Positions 51,189-60,248 of a stretch of DNA of 64,000 nucleotides are shown piece by piece. Within the stretch, counting starts at the first letter, position 1, and each line of letters starts with the position of its first letter. Below the pieces are notes generated by a model, which had not been told where the DNA came from, ran no database searches, and saw nothing but the letters and a program-made list of their open reading frames with translations. The stretch is taken from assembly GCA_900102385.1 (NCBI GenBank), contig FNBQ01000003.1, forward strand, positions 120,531 to 184,530, in the 5' to 3' direction. Source of the stretch: Bacteroidales bacterium KHT7. Its GTDB lineage: Bacteria > Bacteroidota > Bacteroidia > Bacteroidales > Bacteroidaceae. A program made the position numbers and the translations under genes.

Positions 51189-51222
51189 AAAAAAGAGCAA
51201 CCATTATCTGATTGCTCTTTTT
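51189..51222 (-). terminator. Terminator of tRNA-Ser
   Basis: An 11-bp stem AAAAAGAGCAA/TTGCTCTTTTT with an 11-base loop lies three bases after the tRNA 3' end. Confidence 0.88.
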
Positions 51223-51224
51223 AG

Positions 51225-51309
51225 CGGAGAGGGAGGGATTCGAACCCCCGGAACGTCGCCGTTCGGCGGTTTTCAAGACCGCTGTAATCGACCACTCTAC
51301 CACCTCTCC
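51225..51309 (-). tRNA. tRNA-Ser(UGA)
   Basis: An 85-base cloverleaf: acceptor stem GGAGAGG/CCTCTCC, anticodon stem GCGGT/ACCGC with loop CTTGAAA (anticodon TGA), a long variable arm (CGAACGGCGACGTTC region) typical of serine tRNA, and a GGTTCGAATC T loop. Discriminator base G; CCA is not encoded. It reads UCA (and UCG/UCU by wobble). Confidence 0.96.
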
Positions 51310-51348
51310 AAACTTCTTTGAGAAGTACTCTTCTTTCGAAAAGCGATG

Positions 51349-51379
51349 CAAAGATACTATATTTTTTGAATTCAGCAAA
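51349..51379 (-). promoter_or_regulatory. Promoter of tRNA-Ser
   Basis: TTTG (51379-51376), N19, TATCTTTG (51356-51349) on the minus strand: an exact consensus match, giving a 5' leader of about 35 bases to be removed by RNase P. Confidence 0.82.
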
Positions 51380-51438
51380 TATTTAGAACAGATTTTTTAA
51401 TTATTTTTTGAGTAATTTTACATTTCCTATTCATTTCA

Positions 51439-51470
51439 CTTGCTCAAAACAATGTTTTTGCATACTTTTG
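51439..51470 (+). promoter_or_regulatory. Promoter of the AraC-family gene
   Basis: CTTG (51439-51442), N20, TACTTTTG (51463-51470). The predicted start near 51474 rules out the in-frame ATG at 51440. Confidence 0.72.
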
Positions 51471-51490
51471 TACAAAAATTAGGTTTCATC

Positions 51491-52354
51491 ATGACCCACA
51501 AAATAAATAATCTAAACACGAATTACTTCAGGATAACAGAAAATTTACTCGAAGAATTTAGCATCGGCACACCAACGGTCAGCCGCAACGCATACATCAT
51601 CTTGTGCGAGCAAGGACTTGCCGAGATTCAGGTAAACCTCAGCAAAGTTCTTCTGCAACAAGACGAGGTGCTGTGCCTGTTCCCGTCGGACACGGTTTCG
51701 ATTTGCCGCAAAAGTCCCGACTTCAGGGTGCTGTGCTTCACCTTCAGCGACGAGTTTATGTGCATGGCATCGGTAAACATCGAGAACGTGGTTATGAGAT
51801 TCATGCACGCCAACTTCCACCTTAAGCCAAAGCCCGAGAGCCTCACGGTTATAAAAAGATGGTTCTACTTTATAAAAGACATGTTCATAACCGCCGACAA
51901 GGAGGTTAAGCACGAACTTATGCTGATGCAACTGCGATGCATCTATCTTGGCATATACAGCGCCGGCAAAAAATGGATTCGCGAAAACGGAATAAAGTAC
52001 AAGGAAACGCTGACACGCAGCACCGTACTGTTCCATAAATTCGTAGAACTGACGATAAAATACTCGGCAAGAGAGCGAGAGGTCAACTTCTACGCCGACA
52101 AGATGTGCATCTCGTCGAAATACCTTAACACCATAGTAAAGGAAATAGAGCACAAAACTGCGAAGGAATACATTGATGAGCGCGTGATTACGCAACTAAA
52201 AATTAAGATAAGGACATCGACAAACAGCATTCAGGAGATTTCAGACGAGTTCAGGTTTACAAACCAGAGCCATCTGGGCAGATACTTCAAGAGGCTTACA
52301 GGCATGACCATATCTGAATACAAGAAACAGCAGTTCAGCAACGATTATTCATAA
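51491..52354 (+). CDS. AraC-family transcription regulator
   Basis: 287 residues from the ATG at 51491 (MTHKINNLN). The N-terminal cupin-like sensor (about 15-160) has EIQVNLSKVLLQQDEVLCLFPSDTVSI. The C-terminal AraC double helix-turn-helix (about 190-285) has VNFYADKMCISSKYLNTIVKE as HTH1 and SIQEISDEFRFTNQSHLGRYFKRLTGMTISEY as HTH2. It is convergent with the mannonate/SDR genes, whose end lies 100 bases away. Control of hexuronate use is possible but only suggested by proximity. The sensed ligand is unknown. Confidence 0.9.
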   Translation: MTHKINNLNTNYFRITENLLEEFSIGTPTVSRNAYIILCEQGLAEIQVNLSKVLLQQDEVLCLFPSDTVSICRKSPDFRVLCFTFSDEFMCMASVNIENVVMRFMHANFHLKPKPESLTVIKRWFYFIKDMFITADKEVKHELMLMQLRCIYLGIYSAGKKWIRENGIKYKETLTRSTVLFHKFVELTIKYSAREREVNFYADKMCISSKYLNTIVKEIEHKTAKEYIDERVITQLKIKIRTSTNSIQEISDEFRFTNQSHLGRYFKRLTGMTISEYKKQQFSNDYS

Positions 52355-52366
52355 CATTCAGACACT

Positions 52367-52412
52367 AAAAAAAGGCGCAGATTTCTCACGAAATCCGCGC
52401 CTCCACATTTTC
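52367..52412. terminator. Terminator between the AraC gene and the mannonate operon
   Basis: AGGCGCAGATTT/AAATCCGCGCCT, 11 of 12 bases paired, with a 6-base loop and flanking A and T tracts, between convergent stops. Confidence 0.75.
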
Positions 52413-52453
52413 CTTTAAAACTTGCTTATTTAAAAAAAAAGTTGTTTCTGAAA

Positions 52454-53266
52454 TTACATTGCGAAACTGTTGAAGCCACCGTCTACAACAGCCACAGTAC
52501 CTGTTACGAATGCAGCAGCGTCGCTCATAAGATAGTGGATTGTTCCGCAAAGCTCCTCAGGCTTGCCGAAACGTTTGAACGGAGTCTGACGGATTACGTC
52601 TTCGCCGCGCTTTGTTAGGCTGCCGTCCTCGTTTGTAAGCAGACGAAGGTTCTGCTCTGTAAGGAAGAAGCCAGGAGCAATGGCATTTACACGAATCTTC
52701 TCGGTAAACTTAGAAGCCACCTCGTTAGCCATAAACGCCGTAAAGTTTGAGATACCAGCCTTAGCAGCAGCATAGCCGCACACACGTGTCATAGGACGGA
52801 AAGCAGCCATTGACGAGAAGTTGATGATGCTTCCCTTGCCCTGCTTAACCATAGGCTCAAGGAAAATCTGAGTTGGGATAACCGTACCTGTAAGGTTAAG
52901 GCTCAGAACCTTCTGGAACTCATCTGGCTTAAGGTCGAAGAAATTGCCGTCTGGAGCGATTGTCGCACCCGGCATATTTCCGCCTGCTGCGTTAAGAAGG
53001 CAGTCAACTCTGCCATACTTAGCAAGAATGTCGGCGCAGTTCTGTTTAACAACAGCCTCGTCCATAACGTCGGTCTTCAGGAAGATGCACTCGCCACCCT
53101 CGGCAACGATGCCGGCAGCGATTTTCTCGCCTACCTCAGCCTTACGACCCATGATTACAACCTTTGCGCCCTCTTTTGCAAGATAAGCTGCAATGCAACG
53201 GCCAAGCACGCCTGTTCCACCAGTGATAACAACTACCTGACCCTTTATATCGAACAGATTATTCAT
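52454..53266 (-). CDS. SDR oxidoreductase, probable D-mannonate/fructuronate reductase
   Basis: A 270-residue short-chain dehydrogenase. Cofactor loop TGGTGVLGRCIAAYLA (about 15-30), LNAAGGN, catalytic Ser (INFSSMAA) and Tyr-x3-Lys (GYAAAKAG), and a C-terminal NRTIHYLMSDAAAFVTG-like region. It immediately follows uxuA (25-base gap), and in Bacteroidota an SDR at this position takes the place of UxuB (fructuronate to mannonate). Specificity is inference from context. Confidence 0.87.
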   Translation of the reverse strand: MNNLFDIKGQVVVITGGTGVLGRCIAAYLAKEGAKVVIMGRKAEVGEKIAAGIVAEGGECIFLKTDVMDEAVVKQNCADILAKYGRVDCLLNAAGGNMPGATIAPDGNFFDLKPDEFQKVLSLNLTGTVIPTQIFLEPMVKQGKGSIINFSSMAAFRPMTRVCGYAAAKAGISNFTAFMANEVASKFTEKIRVNAIAPGFFLTEQNLRLLTNEDGSLTKRGEDVIRQTPFKRFGKPEELCGTIHYLMSDAAAFVTGTVAVVDGGFNSFAM

Positions 53267-53291
53267 CTTTTTCTATCTTTTTTATTGATTA

Positions 53292-54470
53292 TTACTTACC
53301 TTCTTCAATCTCTCTTCTTACGGTTGCCATAACACCCTCAACCTGACCAAGGGCGAACATACGACCGTGGAAGCTGTAGCCTGCATTGTATCCGCCGTTC
53401 TCATCGCCAAGCATACATGGACCGTGGTCTACGCGCATTGGCAGAGAAGGATTCTCGCGCTCGAAGATGCGCACGAGCTCGATGACATTGGCACGACCGC
53501 CAAGATGCGATGCCTCCTGAAAATCGCCGTTTGGCTGAACCTGAGTACTGCGCAGATGAACGAAGTGAGTGCGCTTTGCATACTTGCGAGCCAAGGCAGG
53601 AACATCGTTCTGAAGTCCCGCGCTGAGAGAGCCGGCACAGAATGTAAGTCCATTATGCGGATTGTCTACCGCGCTCAAGAACCAGTTGATATCCTCATCG
53701 TTGCAGACGATGCGAGGCAATCCGAGAATCTGCAATGGCGGATCGTCTGGGTGAACGCACATGTTCATTCCCCACTCCTCGCATGTTGGCATGATTGCGC
53801 TCAAGAAGTACTTCATGTTCTCGCGAAGCTGGTCTTTTGTAATGCCATCGAAAAGTGCCAGCAAGTCGCGGAATTTCTGAACTGGGTTGAAGTCGTTCTC
53901 GCTGATGTTACCATTCACAAAGCCCTGAGTCTTAACGATGATAGTATCAACAAGAGCGTCGTCGTCCTCCTTCGTCATAGTCTTCTTCAGTTCGGCAGCC
54001 TTTGCAAGAACCTCATCGGTATAATCAGCCTCGGCACCCTTACGCTGAAGGATGTAAATGTCGAAGTAAGCAAACTTAACCTTGTCGAAGAAAAGGTTGC
54101 TTGTTCCATTTGGATTTGGATGGAACAACTCGGTACGCGCCCAGTCGAGCACAGGCATGAAGTTGTAGCAAATTGTGTGAATGCCGCACTTGCCAAGATT
54201 TGCCAGACTAATCTTATACTTCTCGATAAGTTCGTCGCGGTCTGGGCCAGCATACTTGATTGATTCGCAGACTGGAAGACTCTCGACAACAGACCATCTC
54301 AAGCCGAACGACTCGATATAGTTCTTCAAGTCCATAATCTTCTCAACAGTCCAAATCTGATCGTTAGGGACATCGTGCAATGCTGTTACAATACCCTCCA
54401 CGCCAATCTGGCGCAACATGGAAAGAGTAATTTTGTCATTCTTTCCAAACCATCTCCAGGTTTTTTCCAT
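53292..54470 (-). CDS. uxuA: Mannonate dehydratase
   Basis: 392 residues; dehydrates D-mannonate to 2-keto-3-deoxygluconate. TIM-barrel enzyme with MEKTWRWFGKNDKITLSMLRQIG at the start, CYNFMPVLDWARTEL, NMCVHPDDPPLQILGLPRIV, CAGSLSAG and RVDHGPCMLGDENGGYNAGYSFHGRMFALGQVEG. Metal ligands (Cys/His/Asp) of the UxuA family are present. A TATCTTTG -7 element (54518-54511), with a TTTG 18 bases upstream, precedes it. First gene of the two-gene mannonate operon. A KDG kinase is not adjacent, though the PfkB kinase at 6757-7680 is a candidate. Confidence 0.95.
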   Translation of the reverse strand: MEKTWRWFGKNDKITLSMLRQIGVEGIVTALHDVPNDQIWTVEKIMDLKNYIESFGLRWSVVESLPVCESIKYAGPDRDELIEKYKISLANLGKCGIHTICYNFMPVLDWARTELFHPNPNGTSNLFFDKVKFAYFDIYILQRKGAEADYTDEVLAKAAELKKTMTKEDDDALVDTIIVKTQGFVNGNISENDFNPVQKFRDLLALFDGITKDQLRENMKYFLSAIMPTCEEWGMNMCVHPDDPPLQILGLPRIVCNDEDINWFLSAVDNPHNGLTFCAGSLSAGLQNDVPALARKYAKRTHFVHLRSTQVQPNGDFQEASHLGGRANVIELVRIFERENPSLPMRVDHGPCMLGDENGGYNAGYSFHGRMFALGQVEGVMATVRREIEEGK

Positions 54471-54600
54471 TGGTATATTTGTATTATAGTTTTTATTCGT
54501 TATCAGAGCACAAAGATAGACATTTTATTCAATACACAAAAACGAACCGTTATTTATATTGCAAAACGTGAGCAAGATTATGCCCTGAGTCAAGAGGCGG

Positions 54601-56625
54601 CTAAAACATAAGTCCGAACGAGAGAAGCAGTCCGACGTTCTTCGTGCAGTTGCTAAAATTCAGACTTGCCTCTATCGGACCGAGCGACGTGTTGTAGCCC
54701 CATCCTATCATGCCGCCGTAAAGAGTTTCGCCATCGCTCTCTATTGCCGACGACAGCGTCAGACCGCTCCAGCCAACGCTTGTGGCAGCAACAAGATAGT
54801 TGTTGTCCATAACCCTGAGGTTGGCACGGCACGAGCCTTGAACAAAAATCTTGTTTATCGCCTCCATCTTGTTTATTCCGTAGAACTGTATCTGCGAGTC
54901 GAGATACGTTCCGTACGGATTTCTGCCGCCAATCCAGTTTGCCATCGTCATGGAATAGTTGTTGCCCACGATGAAACGCGTTGCTGCCGACGGCAAGATG
55001 GTGAATCGCTTGCTTATCGGGAAAGCCACCTCGCCAAACGCCGCAATGGTGCTCACCGGAGCCTCGTTGTCGTACTTATACATATTGTCGGTAACAAGTT
55101 CGTATGTAGTCCTGAATCTACCACCCGATGTTGGAAACGAGCGTTTGTTCATCGTATTACCCTCAACTCTGAAGAAATACTTTATCAGATGCTCGTTGTC
55201 GAGAACCGAAGCCGTGCCGTCGCTCGACAGATAATCGGTATAGTACACGTTGTCATACTTCAGTCCGAAGCCGATGAGCAGATGCCGCCAACTGTGAACA
55301 AAATCGAGTTGAAGAATGTTGCGGTTAAACGTAACCGTAGAACACTTTACGTCGGCATCGTAGACCGAGAAATCGCGATGGTTGAAGATGTACGAAGGCG
55401 AGATGAACCAGCCTTTTATCGGCTCGTAAGCCAACTTTGCCTCAACATCGAGAATCTTGCCGAGGCGCGCCGTAAGCGAAGCATAACTGCCGTTTCGCAG
55501 GTTCGGTACTTGGATTGTTCCGTTCAGAATAAGGGCTGCCATATCCTCGTTATCGAACCGTGCACCGAGACTCAGATAGTTCGAAGGTGCTTTGTGCTGC
55601 TGAATGCTATCGCGCATAAAGTACAAAGCCCAATCGGGCACAATATAGTCGGGCCGCGGCTTTACATCTTCAATTCCGAGCATATTGCGCAGCTTGACCA
55701 TATCGTCGAACTTGGCGCGCGCAGCATCCTCTCCGCGAGCCACAAGCGTATCTATCGCCGTCTTGTTGAAACTTGCAGCCGAAAATCCATCTACATTCAC
55801 TTTAATATAGATGTCGGTCTGGTCAACATTAAGCTGATACTGCGCCTTTCCCGAGATGTTTATAAGTTGTCCGAGCACACTCATGGCAGACGACAGGTTT
55901 TTCGCTTCCATAAGGTCGCTCTGCACGTCAACGCCGATGATGATGTCGGCTCCCATCGAGCGCGCCACATCAACCGGATAGTTGTTTATCATGCCGCCGT
56001 CAATAAGCACGAGCGAATCTTTGTAAACAGGCGTGAACACTCCGGGAATAGCCATGCTTGCGCGCATTGCCTTTGCCAGATACCCGTCGTGGAAAACAAC
56101 TTCATCGCCATTTACAAGATTCTGCGACACGCAGGCAAAAGGAATAGGTAGTTGGTCAAAATCGAGCGAATCGGCATACTGCGCCGTAAGTTGGTTGAAG
56201 AGAGCCTCGATGTTCTTTCCCTTCAGCAGTCCGCCCTCGACGACCTCGCCGGGGAATTTCATAAACGGAACGGAAAGGATGAAAGGCATCAGCTCCTTTG
56301 TTCGGTAATAAGGAAATCGATCTTTGTTGAGTTGGTCGGCAAGAAGTATTGACCAGTCCTGATTTGACAATATGCTGTCGAGTTGATGTGCGTTGTAGCC
56401 TATCGAGTACAGTCCGCCCACGATGGCTCCCATAGATGTGCCTACGACATAATCTACGGGAATTCCGGCCTCCTCGATAACCTTTAGCGCGCCGATGTGT
56501 GCCGTTCCCTTTGCTCCTCCGCCGCTCAGCACAACGGCAACCTGTTTTCGGCGATGCCTGTACTGTGCGCTGACCGATGAGAGCAGCACCATGAACAACA
56601 AAAATATGCAAAAAATTCTTTTCAT
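54601..56625 (-). CDS. Patatin-like phospholipase with C-terminal outer-membrane barrel
   Basis: 674 residues from the ATG at 56625 (MKRIFCIFLLFMVLLSSVSAQ, a signal peptide). Patatin domain (about 27-300) with oxyanion GGGAKG (35-40), nucleophile Ser64 in GTSMG and Asp209 in IDGGMINNYP. A POTRA-like segment around 300-360 leads to a C-terminal 16-stranded-type beta barrel (about 380-674) ending in a Phe (LLLSFGLMF), the usual outer-membrane signal. This is the PlpD/FplA layout of type Vd secretion; lipid-chain specificity unknown. The terminator of the upstream gene at 56641-56672 supports this start. Confidence 0.9.
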   Translation of the reverse strand: MKRIFCIFLLFMVLLSSVSAQYRHRRKQVAVVLSGGGAKGTAHIGALKVIEEAGIPVDYVVGTSMGAIVGGLYSIGYNAHQLDSILSNQDWSILLADQLNKDRFPYYRTKELMPFILSVPFMKFPGEVVEGGLLKGKNIEALFNQLTAQYADSLDFDQLPIPFACVSQNLVNGDEVVFHDGYLAKAMRASMAIPGVFTPVYKDSLVLIDGGMINNYPVDVARSMGADIIIGVDVQSDLMEAKNLSSAMSVLGQLINISGKAQYQLNVDQTDIYIKVNVDGFSAASFNKTAIDTLVARGEDAARAKFDDMVKLRNMLGIEDVKPRPDYIVPDWALYFMRDSIQQHKAPSNYLSLGARFDNEDMAALILNGTIQVPNLRNGSYASLTARLGKILDVEAKLAYEPIKGWFISPSYIFNHRDFSVYDADVKCSTVTFNRNILQLDFVHSWRHLLIGFGLKYDNVYYTDYLSSDGTASVLDNEHLIKYFFRVEGNTMNKRSFPTSGGRFRTTYELVTDNMYKYDNEAPVSTIAAFGEVAFPISKRFTILPSAATRFIVGNNYSMTMANWIGGRNPYGTYLDSQIQFYGINKMEAINKIFVQGSCRANLRVMDNNYLVAATSVGWSGLTLSSAIESDGETLYGGMIGWGYNTSLGPIEASLNFSNCTKNVGLLLSFGLMF

Positions 56626-56637
56626 CAGAAAAATAAT

Positions 56638-56680
56638 AAAAGGCCCGACGGAGAGATTATCCACATCGGGCCAAGAAAAT
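56638..56680 (-). terminator. Terminator of the phosphosugar mutase gene
   Basis: On the minus strand GGCCCGA pairs with TCGGGCC around an 18-base loop and is followed by TTTTATTATTT. It sits 13 bases upstream of the patatin start codon. Confidence 0.8.
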
Positions 56681-56708
56681 CTAAAAATTCGACTATTCCT
56701 TGCTCTTT

Positions 56709-58448
56709 TTACAAGCCAAGGTCTTTCTTTATCAATTCTACTCTTGCCTCAGCCTCCTTGACTGCGCCGTCGTAGCATTTTGCACATTCCATCTTACCCG
56801 GAATCTCGGTGTAGAACTTAATCTTTGGCTCTGTTCCAGAAGGACGGACTGAAATCTTCAGGCCATCAGCCGTAAACCACTGAAGAACGTTGCTTGTGTC
56901 TGGCATAACCAAATCGCTCTCAACGCCGTTGTTCACCATCTTCAGAGTCTTGTAATCCTTGATTACAGTTACAGGCGAGCCGGCAATCTGCTTTGGAGGA
57001 TTATTGCGGAAGTTCTCCATCATAGCCTTGATTTCGTCTGCTCCGCTCTTACCCGGCTTTGTTACAGAGATTGCATACTGATAAGAGAATCCGTACTCAA
57101 GATAAATCTTCATCAAGAGGTCGTACAGAGTCATGCCATTATCCTTAGCCCATGCAGCAATCTCGCAAAGCAAGCAGATTGATGCTGGCGAATCCTTGTC
57201 ACGCACCTTGTCGTATGGCAAGTAACCGAAGCTCTCCTCGCCACCGCCGATATACTTCTTCTCGCCCTCGCTAATCTTGATTTCGCGTGCAATCCACTTG
57301 AAGCCAGTGTAGCAGTCGCGCAACTCAACGCCGTTCTTCTTTGCGATGTCAGCGATAGTCTCGGTTGTAACGATTGTCTTAACCATAAACTCGTTGCCCT
57401 TGAGCTGACCGAGTTTCTTCTTGTTCTCGATGATGTAGTAAGAGAACATCAAGGCTGTCTGGTTTCCGTTAAGGATGTACCACTCGCCCTTTGAGTCGCG
57501 GCAGACAACGGCAAGACGGTCGGCATCTGGGTCTGATGCAAGAACGAGATCTGCATTCAGCTTAGTTCCGAGTTTCATACCGAGGGTCATAGCCTCAGAG
57601 TTCTCAGGGTTTGGAGATACAACTGTTGGGAAGTTGCCGTCTACAACCATCTGCTCCTTAACCACGTTGATATTCTGGAATCCCCAAGTGCGGAGAGCCG
57701 CTGGGATAATAACTCTACCTGTTCCGTGAAGCGGAGAATAAACGATGCAGAGATCCTTCTGACGGTTGATGACGTCTTGGTCTACAAGAGCCTCATGAAC
57801 GGCCTTCAAGTAGTCGATATCCATCTCACCGCCGATAATCTTAATCAAATCCTCGTTTGGCTCGAACTTAACATCGTTGATTGAGACCTTGTTAACCTCA
57901 TCGATGATGCCAGTATCGTGCGGTGCAAGAACCTGAGCACCGTCGTCCCAGTAAGCCTTGTAGCCGTTATACTCGCGTGGATTGTGGCTCGCCGTGATAT
58001 TAACACCAGCCTGAGCGCCAAGCTGACGGATGGCGAACGAAATCTCAGGAGTTGGACGCAATCCCTCGAAGAGATAAACCTTAATGCCGTTGGCTGAGAA
58101 GATATCGGCAACAGTCTCGGCAAACAGACGAGAGTTGTTTCGGCAGTCGTGACCAACCACAACTGCAATATCCTTCTTGCCTGCAAAAGCCTTGTTTATA
58201 TAGTTTGCGAAACCCTGAGTAGCCATACCTACGATGTACTTGTTCATGCGGTTTGTACCAGCACCCATAATTCCTCGCAAGCCACCTGTACCAAATTCAA
58301 GGTTACGATAAAAAGCATCAATCAATGCTGATTTGTCTTCGGCCTCGAGAAGTGCCTTAACCTCAGCCTGTGTTTCTGAATCGAATGCAGGAGAAAGCCA
58401 CTTCTTAGCCTCTTCTGTGCATTGCTTTATTAACTGATCATTTTCCAT
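56709..58448 (-). CDS. Phosphoglucomutase/phosphomannomutase
   Basis: 579 residues from the ATG at 58448 (MENDQLIKQC). An alpha-D-phosphohexomutase with the phosphoserine loop TASHNPREYNGYK (Ser154), the metal loop DPDADR (about 300), sugar-binding GGEESFGYLPYD and a C-terminal phosphate-binding SVRPSGTEPKIKFY. It interconverts hexose 1- and 6-phosphates, feeding glycogen and sugar-nucleotide pathways. TATATTTG -7 element at 58495-58488, immediately beside the terminator of the next gene. Longer than PGM of E. coli; the PGM2/PMM-like bacterial type. Confidence 0.92.
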   Translation of the reverse strand: MENDQLIKQCTEEAKKWLSPAFDSETQAEVKALLEAEDKSALIDAFYRNLEFGTGGLRGIMGAGTNRMNKYIVGMATQGFANYINKAFAGKKDIAVVVGHDCRNNSRLFAETVADIFSANGIKVYLFEGLRPTPEISFAIRQLGAQAGVNITASHNPREYNGYKAYWDDGAQVLAPHDTGIIDEVNKVSINDVKFEPNEDLIKIIGGEMDIDYLKAVHEALVDQDVINRQKDLCIVYSPLHGTGRVIIPAALRTWGFQNINVVKEQMVVDGNFPTVVSPNPENSEAMTLGMKLGTKLNADLVLASDPDADRLAVVCRDSKGEWYILNGNQTALMFSYYIIENKKKLGQLKGNEFMVKTIVTTETIADIAKKNGVELRDCYTGFKWIAREIKISEGEKKYIGGGEESFGYLPYDKVRDKDSPASICLLCEIAAWAKDNGMTLYDLLMKIYLEYGFSYQYAISVTKPGKSGADEIKAMMENFRNNPPKQIAGSPVTVIKDYKTLKMVNNGVESDLVMPDTSNVLQWFTADGLKISVRPSGTEPKIKFYTEIPGKMECAKCYDGAVKEAEARVELIKKDLGL

Positions 58449-58499
58449 AATGACTTTGTTCAATAGTTAGTTTAACAAAATATAAGGCAAATATAGTAA

Positions 58500-58537
58500 A
58501 AGGTTGCGAGAAAAAATAATTTCTCGCAACCTTTTTG
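58500..58537 (-). terminator. Terminator of the C69 dipeptidase gene
   Basis: A perfect 12-bp stem GGTTGCGAGAAA/TTTCTCGCAACC with a 6-base loop starts right after the dipeptidase stop codon. On the minus strand only TTTT follows before the mutase -7 box. Confidence 0.85.
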
Positions 58538-60220
58538 TTATTTTTTGTCATGATTTTCCGAAGGAACCAAAAACCTGTCGCCGGTCTTCTTTACAATGTC
58601 TTCCTGCATAGGCTTTGGATAACCTACCCTCGTAGGCTCTTCGCCGTAGCCGAATTTCGTCTTCTTGAACTCCCATTCTCCGATGGAATTCTTCTTGACT
58701 GGTCTTACGGTCATGTCGTTGTACTTTACCAGAAGGAACTCGCCCAGCTTCTTCCATCTCTTGAACGTCTTGTTGGCACAATCGTTAGAGTAGTTGGTCA
58801 GATATGTCTGCACAAGCTGAGGGTCGTCGTCGTAAAGTTCCTTTGCTTTCCTCTCAACGTTAGGCTGTTCCTTGTGATACATGCCTTCGAGGTCGTTCTG
58901 AACTTCGCGGAGGTCGGCAATCATCAGATTATACTTCATGTAAATCATGTTGCTAATCCAGTTGCACACCCAGAAGCTCGAATCCCACGAGAATTTGATG
59001 TCCGAAGCCGTTCCGCCAGCCAAGCATTTTGGAATGTCGGTGGTGCAGCAATACACCGGAGTGTAGGCAATCATATTGGCATCGTCTGTACCGAACCACT
59101 GCACACCGCCAATCCAACTAGGGAACCACGAACGCATCTGCGCCACAGTGGTGAACGCTGTCTGCTGAGTAGAAATTGGTCGCTCGTTGTAGTAGAGTTT
59201 GTCGCCGACCTTGAATGTGAGCGGCGTTGGACGGTAAGGTGACTCGTACATTCCTGCGCCGGCATCCTTAGCCATTTCCATGAATGTATTGTCGTAATGG
59301 TCGCGCATACACTCGCAAATCTCGTTTACCGACAGAAGGCGGTTTGGCTTGATATAAAGCGGCATCGCCTCCTTGCTCTTGCCCATGATATAGTCCTGAT
59401 ACTTGTTTATCTCGGGATTATATGCTCTGAAGAAGCTCCAGATGCGGGCATCGCAGAAATGCGCGCTCTCGAAGTCGGTAGGACTATAGGCGTCGCTGAA
59501 GCTGAAATCCTTGTTCGGACCTTTGTAATAGCCTTTCTCGCGTGCAAAAGAGACTACATCCGAAGAGTACATTACATTTTCCTTGTCGCTCATGTCGAAC
59601 TTGCGTATACGGCTCTGGTTTGCGTGTCCGCTTATGCAGTCGTCCGGGATTCTTACGGCAACCCAAACGGCCCCGTGTCCGCCCGGACCTTTGCCTATCA
59701 TATCCATAATCCACGCCTCTTCGGCATCGGCAATGGTGAACGATTCGCCAGAGCTGGCATAGCCGTACTGCGCCACAAGGTCGGTCATGACCTTTATTGC
59801 CTCACGCGCCGTTCTTGAACGCTCCAAGCCTATGTAGATAAGGCTTCCGTAGTCAATCTTAGGCGCACCCGGACCGCGAAGAGTGTCGAGCAGTTCCTTT
59901 CGTCCACCGAAGGTCGACTCAACAATCGTTACCTGATGCTCGTTCATGTTTCCTACAACGTTGTAGGTGTATTCCTGTTCTGGAATGTCACCGAGATACT
60001 CATTGGTATCCCAGCAGTTTATTCGCCGTTTGCTTCCCGGCAGATGTTTTCCTGCGTTTCTGTGGTAAAGGAAGCCATAGAGTCCGTAGCTGTCGGCATT
60101 GTACGACACAATGACCGAGCCGTCGACAGAAGCTTTCTTTCCGACAATCAGACTGGTACATGCACGCATCGGAATCATGCAAAGCAGCAGTCCTACCAGT
60201 ACTGTAAACCTTTTCCCCAT
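58538..60220 (-). CDS. C69-family dipeptidase (PepD type)
   Basis: 560 residues, an N-terminal-nucleophile peptidase. After a signal-like stretch (to Ala20) the sequence reads CTSLIVGKKASVDGSVIVSYNAD; Cys21 is the expected catalytic residue exposed by cleavage. DSYG and the later GESFTIADAEEAWIMDMIGKGPGGHGAVWVA motif match the family. It likely removes dipeptides in the periplasm or at the surface, similar to Lactobacillus PepDA but secreted. It lies 28 bases after the M23 gene on the same strand. Confidence 0.9.
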   Translation of the reverse strand: MGKRFTVLVGLLLCMIPMRACTSLIVGKKASVDGSVIVSYNADSYGLYGFLYHRNAGKHLPGSKRRINCWDTNEYLGDIPEQEYTYNVVGNMNEHQVTIVESTFGGRKELLDTLRGPGAPKIDYGSLIYIGLERSRTAREAIKVMTDLVAQYGYASSGESFTIADAEEAWIMDMIGKGPGGHGAVWVAVRIPDDCISGHANQSRIRKFDMSDKENVMYSSDVVSFAREKGYYKGPNKDFSFSDAYSPTDFESAHFCDARIWSFFRAYNPEINKYQDYIMGKSKEAMPLYIKPNRLLSVNEICECMRDHYDNTFMEMAKDAGAGMYESPYRPTPLTFKVGDKLYYNERPISTQQTAFTTVAQMRSWFPSWIGGVQWFGTDDANMIAYTPVYCCTTDIPKCLAGGTASDIKFSWDSSFWVCNWISNMIYMKYNLMIADLREVQNDLEGMYHKEQPNVERKAKELYDDDPQLVQTYLTNYSNDCANKTFKRWKKLGEFLLVKYNDMTVRPVKKNSIGEWEFKKTKFGYGEEPTRVGYPKPMQEDIVKKTGDRFLVPSENHDKK

Positions 60221-60248
60221 CTATTACAATTTCTTTCTTGTTTTTGTG

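Noticed and set aside
51121..51378. 85-residue minus-strand reading frame
   Set aside because: It reads through tRNA-Ser and its terminator.
54838..56151. 437-residue plus-strand reading frame
   Set aside because: Antisense to the patatin/barrel gene, which has intact motifs and signal peptide; the plus-strand protein has none.
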